DNA of 64,000 nucleotides, taken from positions 7,073,501 to 7,137,500 of the forward strand of contig BRXU01000002.1 of assembly GCA_030267565.1 (NCBI GenBank), in the 5' to 3' direction. Position 1 is the stretch's first letter; each line of letters starts with the position of its first letter. This document shows, piece by piece, positions 23,337 through 34,600 of this stretch. Under the pieces are notes generated by a model. The model did no database searches and was not told the origin of the DNA. It was given only the letters and a program-made list of their open reading frames with translations. Source of the DNA: Pleodorina starrii (taxonomy: Eukaryota; Chlorophyta; Chlorophyceae; Chlamydomonadales; Volvocaceae). Position numbers and translations under genes: made by a program.

Positions 23337-26197
23337 ATGAAATTCCTGGACTTGCCCCCGCTTCAACGGTAGATATAAATGCTTTGAATGAGGGATTTGG
23401 CGATGGGCACCTTCAGCTTCCGGACCCACCCCTCCATGCCGCAGCCTAAACGCTTTCCTCAAGAACGTGGACGTCGGCGACCACGTCTTGCAGGGCGATT
23501 TGGAAGCATATTCATGTGAGGATGGATTGGGTGAACGCTTGCGAAACGGGGCACGCTCTTACACGTGCTAGGACGCCTGCCTTGTCGACGCTCGCTTGCA
23601 GGCAAGCTCGCGGGCCTGGACAAAAAGCTCTCCAAGAGCCTTGACCAAGAGGTCCAGACAGGAAGCTCGCCGCTGGAGCTGTCGGCATCGCCCGTTGGGC
23701 CACTTGCCGAGTCGTCAAGGTTAGCGTCACGCAAGCGTAACGCCGCCGCCGTACGGCCACGCTTGCCCTAGCCCGTAAGGCGGGACGGCGGAGGGCATTC
23801 CTCCTTCACGCCGCCGCCACGACATAACTACCTGTGCCGGCGTTAACGTTCTTCACAACCGTCACCGCGGTTGCAACCAACCACGCCAAGACCCAACCTT
23901 CGGCGGCAAAGCCGCGTCTCAGCGCGCACCCGACCTGAGCCCGCCATCCCTTTCCCCCATGACCAAACCACTCCTCCCGCCTTGCCCGACTGGCTGTCCC
24001 CTGTCCGTCATCGCAGTCGCAAGACGCTGATCTACCTCATCCTGACGTTGAACCATATATACCCTGACTACGACTTCAGCCTGCTGCGCGCACACCACTT
24101 CCAGAAGGAGCAGGGCATCAGCCAGGCCGAGGAGGCCATAGATAGCTACCTGCTGGAAGTATCCAAGGCAAGTATCCAAAAGGCTCGCCGGGGTCGCCAC
24201 TCTCTCGGTTGGCGGCGCTGGGGCCCGTGCCACGCTGCGCCAGACACAGGTCGCCTGCGGGGACCGGTGGCTCTAGCCAGGAGCGGAAGGCTGCTGGAGG
24301 GAGGGAAGGAAGGCAGGAAGGACGGGCGGCGAGGCACCAGTGGCGGAGGCCAGCCCTGAGCTCCGCGACCAGTGGCCCCCCGGTGGCCCCCCGGTGGCTC
24401 TCGCCTACGCGGTGCACGGCTTGCTGGCCCCGGTAGTGAGCGGTGCAGCGCTGCATGCTTTGATGGCGCAACGCTCCCATTGACTGGAGCCTTCGGGGCT
24501 GACCGCTGACTGACCGCCTGGCGAACCCCGACTGCGCCAGATCACCGAACGTTCGCCAACTTTCTTCCCGCCGGACCCCCACCCGGCCGCAGGTGTGGGC
24601 TAAGACGCCGGGGCTGGGTGAGAGCCCCTTCCTGGAGTGCCTCTGGAGCTCAATTGACGAGGTGCGTGCGCGAGTGCGAGTGCGGCGGCCTGGGTTGGGT
24701 TGGTTTGGTGCGGGCGCGGAAGAACTGCGGCCGGTTCGGTTCTGGTGCGTTGCTGGGGTGCGCGGCGTGGAGGGGGTTGTGTAAGCATGCATGACAGAAC
24801 CCTGGGACCGTGCAGCTGGCCGCCAACAGCAAACAAGTGGCAGGCGAGACCGCTTCGTGGGCTGGTTTCATGGGGTGGTTCCGCTTGCAGGAGTACGGGC
24901 GGGCTTCAGCGGTCTACCCGACACGGGCCGTCTTGGGGCCGTGGCGACGGGGGGGGGCGCAGTGCGGGGCAACCTCGCGACCCGTCACCGCCACTGGGCG
25001 GCTTTGCCCTGCCTGGCCGTTGGCGGTTATGGGGGGATGACGCTGTCTCGCCCGGATGTGGCAGTCTGTTCCTAGACATGATGGCGGGATGGCGCCTTCA
25101 GCGCTGCACCTCATCTTGCTGATTTCCACTCGATCGACCCATTCATCGTCACAGGCTATCGACCTCAAGGAATGCGATGTGTACTGCTACAAGTCGGACC
25201 TGGAGACAGATCCCTTCGGTGGGTGGCTGGATGGGCGGGGGGATGGCTAACGATGGCAGCTGATGAGCCAGCAGGCATTCGTAGAAGTGGAGGCCATCGG
25301 GGCAAGCGTGGCAGCGAAAGGGAGCGACGTGAGCCTTTGGCTCCGCGCTTTCCCGTCGCGCGCTTCACTGGTATGTCGAGTCGATGGCCCCAAAAACCAC
25401 TGCTTTGGTTCTCTGCGTACGTCAGACTGCACTCGCCTTGTTGTCTTCGTGCTGTGACACCGCCCCGCCCCGCTGCGGGTTTAATCCGATCGTATGTTCG
25501 ACTGCCTGTTGATGCTCTCCTCGGTGGGATTGCAGGGGAGCAGGCCAGCGTCTGGTCCTTTAACTACTTTTTCTACAATAAGAAGATGAAGCGCATTCTG
25601 TACTTCAGCTGCCGTGCGATCAGCAAGCAGGCGGCGGACGAGGTGGGGCGGAGGGGGGCACGGGAGGCGGGGCAGGGAGCGGGTCTGGGGCAGGAGCTAG
25701 GCAGCCCTAAAGGCCGGGGGGAGGGGCCGGTTTGCAGCGCTTCCGAGGCCACGAAAGGCACCGGATGGGGTGGGGTCTTGGTATGGCAGCGGGCCAAAGA
25801 AGCAGTCGGCTACAGACGACGTGGGGCGGAGTGGTGGAGCACGGGTAGGGTTGTAGGAGGTGACTTTTGGAGGGCCCGTGCCGGCCGTGTGCAGTGAGGG
25901 GTGTTTCCTGAACGCGATACCGACGTACCACACCGTGTCGGTGGGAGGGGCGGGGCGCACAGGATGTGTATGTTAGCGGCCTGGTATGTGGACGCGTCCA
26001 TGCATGCATGCGGCCACGGTGCTACCGTATGTCGGACTTGCCTCCCTGCCTGGCGCCTCATGCGGGCATTGTCGCGGTGGCGTCCGATGATCCCCCAGGC
26101 CACGGAGTCCTCGTCCAAGTACGACAAATACAACACCGACACTGATGACGATGACGACACGGACCGGTACGGCATGGCCAACGAGATGGACGTGTGA
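23337..26197 (+). CDS. MAF1: MAF1, repressor of RNA polymerase III transcription
   Basis: MAF1 is a conserved nuclear/cytoplasmic phosphoprotein that binds RNA polymerase III and shuts down tRNA and 5S rRNA synthesis when nutrients or TOR signalling fall. Eight exons: 23337-23368, 23445-23530, 23602-23719, 24017-24167, 24593-24661, 25155-25218, 25536-25642 and 26099-26197. They total 726 nt (241 aa). The start [16 protein letters not shown] matches the plant MAF1 N-terminus. GDLEAYSCE completes the first conserved box, [20 protein letters not shown] the second, and [17 protein letters not shown] with [20 protein letters not shown] the third. The C-terminus is acidic (DTDDDDDTD), as in many MAF1 proteins. 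The variable linker (about 40-80) is Ser/Lys-rich and is where regulatory phosphorylation would be expected. Intron 4 is GC-AG (AAG|GCAAGT). Confidence 0.95.
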
Positions 26198-28670
26198 ACG
26201 AGTGCGCCCGCCTCAGCCACAGTCACAGCCACGGCCGCCGCCCGCCACCTCGCCGCTCCGCTCCGCTGCGGTACCTCGTTTGTTACCTGCGGTGTACTCC
26301 GGTGGCTTCGGGCGGAGCCAGTGCCCAGCGGCAGAAGGCCGTGACCCTGGCGCCGCAACAGCCGGCAGCCGACGTCGTCGACGATTGCCAAGTGGCGGCA
26401 GCAGCGGAGTGGCCTGGAGTGAACTTGGGCCGCTGGCACCAGCAGCGGCCGCGGCCGCGGAGCAGGCGCACGTCAGCGGCTGCCATTCCCTCTTCTGTAC
26501 TGCCGGGGATGTCTGCCCGCCTAGCGGGCCGGCTGGCCGTCGAGGCGCAGCCACGGCTTTGCGCGGGGGGCCCGTGCTCCCTCCGGCCCTTCGCGACCCG
26601 GCACGATGCCAGCCACTGGGGTTACTAGCGTGCTGGAGGTGCTTGGCATTGGATGGCGTGCTGTATTGGGCAGCGGTTGGGGAGATCTGGCATTGGTCGC
26701 CGCGTTTTCGCTACCGCGGCGAGTTCATTCGTTCGTTCGTTGGTTTGTTCGCTTGTTCGTTCGTTCATAACCGACTCGGGGGGGGGGCGATCCGGCGGCT
26801 GGAACGAGGCAGTGGGCTCTCGCTCGGCCGTGTCTGAAGGAGTCATCCGTTTGAACGTACCCTAATAATCGACCTAACCCTAGTAGCATCATACCATACG
26901 TGTCCACAGCTCCTGTCCAATCTAACGCGGCGGAATGCAAAAGCTGGCAGCATGCGGACACGCCACCACAGGACAGGCAAAGCAGGCAGCAGGCATGCAC
27001 GCGCTTTTTGCTTTCACTGCATGCAGGGGCGCAACAATTGACTGACCTGGGCTGCTGCGGTGCGGTGTCGGGGAATGGGGGTAGGGTTGGGGACAAGGGC
27101 CGCTGGTGTGGCGAAAAAAATGCCGCACAGGCGGTTTTGACGACGCACCGCTTGCCGCTTGCCAGGGAGGGCCGCACCATCTTGGGCCTATTGCGATGAA
27201 CCGTATGCGAGAAGCGGCAGCTGCGGTGTTTCCCCCCGGTCGCGTGTTGCGGCGAGTGCATCGCGGCGAATGTGTGTATATGTGTGTGTGTGTGTGTTTG
27301 GGTGTGTCGGGGGCTGGATCTTTTGGGGAAAGTGTGTGTGTGTATAAACGTTGGGAGTTCAATGGGGGCACATGAGGTGAGGTGGTAGCGCCTCTGCGTG
27401 AGGAGCGGTTTCTTGGCTGCCTCGGCTTTCATGATGATCTACGCTGCAGCCGCTGAGGCCATCGGGGGAGTGTTTCCTGATGTGTGCCTGCGCCCGCGTA
27501 GCCGGCCGGCCGGGGTTGCGGTGCCGGAGAGTGGGCGTGGCAAACTGGAGGATTGGCTTGCGCGCTGTGCTGGCGCCGGCGCCGGGTTTGGCTCTGGTGC
27601 GAAGAAGGGCACGTGCCGGACGGTGGCCGGCGGCTGGTGCATTGTGTGCTGCCGCAGGCGCGGATTCCTCGTGGTCGTGGGCTTCTGTGGTGGATGCTTA
27701 GCGCCCACCTTGTGCTTTGTGGCGTAACAGGTAGCTCCCGACAGGACTGGCCATGTGGCCGCCAGTTGCTGGCGATGTGGGCCGCCACGTAAGCGCGGGG
27801 TCTCCTACAACATTTGTCAACCTTCCATTTGCCTTTGCTTGGCTGCTTGGCTGGGTTACAATCACGGTTCCGGATCCTCGGCCGCCGCCGCAATTGCCCG
27901 GGCCCGACGCCACTAGTCCTCATGGTTGTATCGGAGATCCTTCGAGTACAAGGTTGCCGCGGCTGTGTCGCGGCCGTGCAGCAATGAGGCAACATGCGTC
28001 CTTTGGCTTGCGACAGTGGCTGTTTCCGTTTTCGGAGAGTGATACCGCGCCTGGAATCGTGGATTGCCCAATACCGCGGCCTGGTCGCTGGTGTAATGCG
28101 CACGCTGCCTCAGATGGGTTGGATCGCAGTGCCGGCCCTGTTGCGCGTCTTTCCTCGAACATTTTTGGAGCCCGTATATGCCGGACTCCCGCCAATTCGT
28201 TTCCATAGCCAGATGGCGGGCGTCTTGGGAATGGGGACGTTGGCAGTTGGTCCACCGTCCGCGGCTTCTCGCGGGCCTCGCACCCTTTCGCGAGTCATGC
28301 AGCATGTGAATGTAAATTTACACTTGCCTCGATGCCTCGAAATTATGTGGGCCTCGGTGCAGTAGAAGGAGGCATCCCTGAGGCATCCCGTGCAAGGATA
28401 CGACGCAAAACCTTGATGGGGGCAGCAGCATGCTGATCGACTTTGCATTACCGGCCATCTTTCTTCTGTGATTATGATACTTGCCTCAGGAATATGCTAT
28501 CTACAAGGCGCTTGCGACATCGAGCCGGTCACAGCCGTGTTTTGACCAAAAGTTTGACGATGCGCACCACAATAGCTACGCCATAACCAGGAATTATTTA
28601 GACTATTGTTTAGTCCAATCGCCTGCACAGTAGTACTAGTTTGCCTCGGCCCCAGGCCGCGGGGCCCCGT
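26198..28670. other. Intergenic between MAF1 and the VWA-protein gene
   Basis: About 2.5 kb without a convincing gene. The first part is GC-rich 3' UTR-like DNA. A GTTCGTTC array occurs near 26725-26765, and GT-rich tracts at about 27270-27345. TGTAA boxes at about 28092 and 28309 are candidate polyadenylation signals for MAF1, implying a long 3' UTR. The open frame at 27994-28365 has no recognisable motif. The AT-richer last 300 bases are the likely promoter of the next gene. Confidence 0.45.
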
Positions 28671-31600
28671 ATGTACTCACCTGTGAACACGCAAGCTCCC
28701 GTTGGGCTTCCGGGACAAGCTTTACCAAGCCCCGGGCAGCCTGCAACTGGATACCCAATGTTTCCTCCCGGAGCACAGGCGAGCTTTCGTGGCGCACCAA
28801 AGTAAGTGAAGATGTATTATCATGCTGGAAATTGCGTTATATGCTTCTTATTCTTATTGCAAAGATGGCGCAATAGACGGGCTTGGTTCGTAAGCAACAC
28901 TGAGGATAGTGCCTAGTTGGCTCGATGTTGTCGCCGGCCAAACCTATGCAGTCTGCTGGATTTTGATATCTTTAAGCCTTACATGCTGTGATTCATGATG
29001 AATGTCCGCACTTGAGCGGGAGGGCTTACAATTTCTATATTTGAGCCCACCAGCTGTCCGGGAATAACTACTCCGCCCCAAAAACGACACGCGTCCGGCA
29101 GCATCAAAGCCCCAGCCACGCACAACGGAGCACTGTCTCGTCCCGTAAGGGCCTGTGTAGGCCTTCACTCTCTAATGCCTTATGCGGTACATTCGCCCCG
29201 CGCGTCAGTAAACCACCGCCCCTCACTCCGTGTGCACCCCACCCCACCGCCCCTCACTCTCTCCCTCCCAAACAAATCCCTCGACCTCCCCATAATCCTT
29301 CTCCACCCACACAACACCTCCCTTACCTTGCTTCACCGTCCTTCGCCTCGCTTGCTTCCTTTAACCCCCACCCCCCCACCCCGTCCCCCAAATCCTCTCC
29401 CATATCCCCCCATAATCCCCCCTATTCCTCCCCCCTCCCCCCCTCCCCGGGCCGTTTTCTTTTACCCCCCATACACCTCCCAGGCGTCCCAAGGTGTCCA
29501 ACCTGACCGTGAGCTGCCCCATGCTGGTGGGCGCCATGGGTCCCGGACTGGGCTTCGTGCCCATGCCGCTCACCCGCCTGGCGGTACAGGCGCAGTGCCA
29601 CATCAGCGTGGCCTTCGTGGAGACCACCCTGGAGTGCTACTTCCCGCAGGCAGGGCCAGGACCCGGGCCAGGGAGGGAGGGGGCAGGGAAGGGAGGGGGA
29701 GGGGGGGAAGAGGAGGAGGGAGAGGGAGGGAAGGGATGGGAAGGGGCCGGGAAGGGGCGGGAGGGGGATGGACGGGTTGGGTGGAGGCGGGGCCGTGCAG
29801 CTGGAGTGTGGGGCGGCGGAGGGCCCGGAGGGGGAGGAAGGAAGGGGTGGGCATCTGAGGAAGGGACAGGTGGGGGATTGCGGCGGCTGCCGGACCGGGA
29901 GGGCAGGGTAGGGGAGGGGAGGTGGAGAGGGGGAGCTGAATGAAGGTAGAGCTGCGGGGGAGGGAGGGAGGGAAGGGGGGCCAGCCGGGTGGAGTCGGGT
30001 GCAGCAGGGGGAGCTGGACTGGCCAGGGCGGGGCGGGGCGGGGGCGGGGCGGGACCGGACAGAGGATGGTTGCAGGCGGCGCCTGGAGGGGAGGGGAGGG
30101 GTTTACGGCTCTCGGGGCCTTATGGGAAGATCGGCGGCCTCCCAGGCGGGGTGGGGCCGCCCCTGCTGGCTGGGAGGAAAAGGGGGGAGCTCCAGCTAGA
30201 GAGGCGAGGGGGAGGGGGAGGCTCGCCCGGCGGACACGGGGCCCGGGCGTTGCTTGCCGGGGCTTGGGGTGGGGCTGGGGTGGGCGGGAAGGGCCCCCCG
30301 AGGACGACGGGTGCAGGGCAGGGGTGGAGGCATGGCGCATGGGGGAGGTGGGACCGTGGACACCCGAGTCCCGGAATCCCCCCGCACCGCCCACCGCCCT
30401 CGCGCTCGCACGTGGAAAGTCGAAAGCCTGCGACAGGGATGGGGGCTGCGGGTGTGGAAAGGTGGAAGGCTAGGGGTTGTTAGCGCTATGCACGATGCAC
30501 ACTCGACCGCCTTTCAAACCCACATAGCCCTCTCATCTCACCCACCGCATCGGCCCCCAGCCCCCCGTGGAAAACTCCCGCCCGGCCGCCCGCCCGGCTG
30601 TCTTACTCCCTGTCCTACTCTGTCCCCCGCCCGGCTGTTTGACCTCCCCTTCCAGACCTGGCGGGCGGCCCCCCTGCAGCTGTACGTCCCCAAATCCACA
30701 TCCACCGTGGTTTCGGAGGTGGTGGTGGAGAACCTGGACCGGGACCAGGTGCGTGTGTGTGTCTGTGTGTGTCGGGGGGGGGGGAGGAGTAAGGGGGGGC
30801 TGCAATGGAGGTTGAAGCCACGTTATCCCGGCCGAGTCAAAGAGGGGGGTGGGCGGGAAGCGCGAGCCTGGCAGTGGCAACGGCGTTCCCCCACTGAACA
30901 TTTGGCGGGGGGAGGGGCGGGGAAGGGAGCGCAGGGCCGGCAGTCCCGGTGGTCGGGAAGCCGCTGTCGGCCTCCTCTCACTGCGGCGGCAGCGGCTCAG
31001 CGGACGTTGGGTGATGGGAGTCTCGGGGAGGCGCTGCGCTGCGCGCGTCCCGGGGATAGCGAGGGGATAGCGGGGGGTGGGGTGGGGTGCCTCGCCAAGG
31101 TACCTTACGAGGGGCTGCGCGGGTTCCCGGGTGGGCGGGGAGGCCGCGCGGAGTGGGGTGGGGGGTGGGGTGGGGGGTGAGGTGGGGGGTGGGGCTGTCC
31201 CGTCTGTCAGCGTAGCGGCACTGTCCGCCTCCGCCTCCGCTCGGGAGGTGCTTAGCTGGGGAGTGGTTTGGGGGGGGGGGTGGAGGGGGGGGGAGATGAT
31301 GAGGGGGAAAGAAATTATTAGGGGGGAAGAACGGGTGCGGGTGCCGTTGCGCGGGCGCCCCTCCTCTCTCTCTCTCCCTATGGTCAGCTGACCGGCCCGG
31401 TTTCTATCGTGTTACCGTACTGCATGTACTGCAGATGTACGTTACGGCAATCGTACCGGCGGATGATGCGGTCAAGGGCGGCTACAAGGCCAGCGCCGCG
31501 TACGGTGGGTGGATGGGGTGGGTGGAGGTGGAGGTTCGGGGGAGGGATGGGTACCGGATTTACGCGGCCGGGGCAGCGGCAGCGGCACTAGCAGTGGGCC

Positions 31601-34600
31601 CAGGTGCGGCGGCCGCGAAGCTGCTCCGTCACCGTCACCGCCGATCCAATCCCATCAGCGGGTGTGCAGTGTGCGGTATGCGGTAGTCTGTAGCCCATGT
31701 TGGGTACCGTATGTGGGCGACCTCGGGTTGTAGCTCAGGGGGGGCGACGTGAGGTCCTTGCTCCCACGCAGCCCCGCTGCGGTGCGCCCGCGGCCCCAGT
31801 TGCTCGGATCTCTCTCCCCTCCCCTTCCTCCCCTCCCCTTCCCCCCCTCCCCTCCCCTTTTGCTCCCCTCCCTCCTATCCCGGTATCGAACCCTACTCAT
31901 CGTTCGCTCACCCTCTCACCCACTCACCCCGCCTTGAACCCATTGCCTGACTACTCCTGCTTGCTATGCCCGAACACCCCCCCTGTCGATGCCCTCCAAT
32001 CCCTTCAACCCGCCATTACCCCCCCCCTCCTGTCAGTCGGCCTTCTTCTCTTACTTTACCGCTCACGGGCTCCGGCCTATACGTGGATAACCCCCCCCCT
32101 GTCAGGCCCCACGGGTCAGCCCCAGTCCGACGCCTCCTCCTCCTCCGACCCCGAGCTCTTCACCCTGCCCCTGCCGGGTGCCGGTCAGCCCTCCGAGCGG
32201 CTGAGGGTGCGCATCACCACCTTTGAGCCGCTGGCCTTCGAGGAGGGCAGCTACGTCATTCGGCTGCCAACAGAGATACCCCTTGCCATGATTCCGGAGG
32301 TGGGGGGGGAAGGCGGGAGGGCGGGAGGGGGGAAGGCGGAGAAGGGGGGCGTGGGAAAGGTGCGGTGCTGTGTGGGGAAGGGCTCGGTGAGGTGAGACGC
32401 GGAGAGGTGGAAATGTGCGGGGGATGCGAAGACTGCTGCGAAGCCTTACGATTCCCCCCCTCCCGTTCACCTTTTCGTTTCCCACACCTCTTCCCGCCCC
32501 TAAGCCTCGAGCCTTAAAACCCTAACCCCCTCCCTCCCCCTAAAACCCTAAAACCCTCCCCCCCTCCCACCCCCCACCCCACCCCCTCAGGGCTACACCG
32601 TGTCGCAGCTGCTGGATGTGATCGTGACCATCAACACGGGTGCGTGGGTGGAGGGGGGGAGGTGGGTGGGTGGCTGCGTGGGTGGGTGGGGGAGGGAAAG
32701 AAGATACCGGTACCGCAGCGGAGACGGAGATGGTGGTAGCGACCCCCCCCCCCCCGGGGGAGGGCTGGGGGAGGGGTGTGCGGGCAGGGTGGAGCCTGGG
32801 AGCCAGGGCCGAGCAGACCAGACCGTTGGGCAGTGGAGGGGAAGGGGGAGGGGGACGGGTGGGGGCTACTGTGTTTGGATTCCTGCCGGGGGTCTGGGGA
32901 GACGGGGGGAGGGGGGGCAAGCGAGCCGCCGTACTCTAAGAGACGAGAAGGCTGGAGAGAGGAGAGACGCAGCCGGAAGCTGTCCGTGTGTGCGGTAACT
33001 CTCCCCTTCCCTTCCCTTCCCGTCCCCTTCCCTTCGCGAGTCGGTCTTTCGGTCGTCGCGCTCTCAACCGCTGCATGTTTACTGCAGGCTCTCCCACCAA
33101 GGTCAAGTACGATGTACGGTCGGGTCACCGTGCCGTACCCGGCGTCCAGTCCCTGGGAACAGCCACGCTATCGTTCGATAAGGGCCCCGAGGTGAGGCTG
33201 GGTGTGTGTGGGGGGGGGGGAATCGCGAAGGCGCTTCAGAAGAGTCCGGGGGTGGGGGGCGGCGGGGGGTGTCGCGCGAGGGGGCCGGTCTCACCCCTCC
33301 CCTCCATCATACACACCATCATGCGCACGGGGTGAGACATTCCATCACCGTCACCGTCACTGACATCGTCACTGTCGCCGTCGCCGTCACGGGTGCTTCA
33401 TTCCGGGTCCTCCTCGTGTTGCTGTTGCGCTGTTGTTGTTGTTGTTGTTATTGTTGTCGCGCGGCTCAGTCGGTCGAGGTGGGTGGGTCCGGGAGGCGGC
33501 CACTCGCGCTGGTGACAGACGCGCGCTTGGCATAGCAGCGTAGCCATCGGGTCCTCCCTCCCCCGGGTTGGGTCCGGCTGCCTCCCGCCGTGGATACGGT
33601 ACCACCTGTTCTCCCCCGTCTCCTCCCCTTCCTCCCCCCTCCCCCTTCGCCCCTCCCCCTTCCCCGTCCGCCGTTCCACCGCCGCGATCTCCCTCTTATG
33701 CCCCTGCCCCCTCCCCCCTTCGCTGTTCTTTTGCAGTTGAGACGGCCTTCCTCTGTTACTTTACCGTTCACGGGCTCCGGCATATGCGTGGATAACCTCT
33801 CCCCCCCTCCCCTTTCCCTCCCCTCCCCTCCCCTCCCCTCCCCCCTCCCGCCCCCCCTTCAGATCCCCAACACCGATGTGGAGGTTGGCTACCTGGTGTG
33901 GGGCTCCGACATGTTCCTGGCACTCAACGTCACCCCGCCCCGACCCCCCCACCCCGCCGACCCCGACCCCCGGGGGGCCTTCGTGCTCACCCTGGCCCCC
34001 CCCGCCCCCGAGTACACCTCCCCCTTCCCCCGCTCCATCATATTCGTACTGGACAGATCGGGCAGCATGGCGGGGGAGCCCATGGAGTTCGCAAAGTGAG
34101 GGGGGGGAGGGGAGGGGGAGGGCGGGGGGCGGGGGAGAGGGGGGTTTATCCATGTATAGGCCAGAGCCCGGGGGGGAAGGGGGGCAGGGTCAGGGGGGAG
34201 GGTTGTGAAGATGAATGAATGAGACCGCAGCGATGGAGCGGAGGCGGCATTGGCGCCGTTGGGGGCGGGTGGGTTGGGAGGGGGAGGGGAAGAGGGGGAG
34301 GTGGAGGGGGGTAAGCAGTGGTATTCGTTGTTACAGCCCACGGGCCAAAAGGTGCCCCTGCAGCCCACCGAGGATGTGGGGCGTATACGGGAAGTTCCGG
34401 GGGGGGGCGGGGGGGGGAGCAGGGGCGGGGGGCTCGGGGGTCGTTTGCCGCACGCATACAGCAGTTCATGTATGGTTTGGCACTTTTGGTCATGTGGGTC
34501 ACGTGCTGGGTGTACGGAAAAGGTAGGGGGGTTTTTGGTCCTGTGTTCGCCGGTGGCCCCACGTTGGGATCGGGATCCGGATCGGGCCGCAGCGGCATCT

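Noticed and set aside
23337..23449. Apparent frameshift in the first exon of MAF1 ([11 protein letters not shown] in one frame, INALNEG in another five bases later)
   Set aside because: A 76-base GT-AG intron (23369-23444) joins [10 protein letters not shown] to [14 protein letters not shown] and restores the plant-type MAF1 sequence. The INALNEG resemblance is chance within that intron.
27994..28365. Open frame of 123 codons upstream of the VWA gene
   Set aside because: No motif or codon pattern distinguishes it from intergenic sequence, and overlapping frames on the other strand are equally open.
31715..31790. Possible tRNA (TGTAGCTCAG resembles a D-arm)
   Set aside because: No GTTCRANYC T-loop or acceptor-stem pairing at the right distance.
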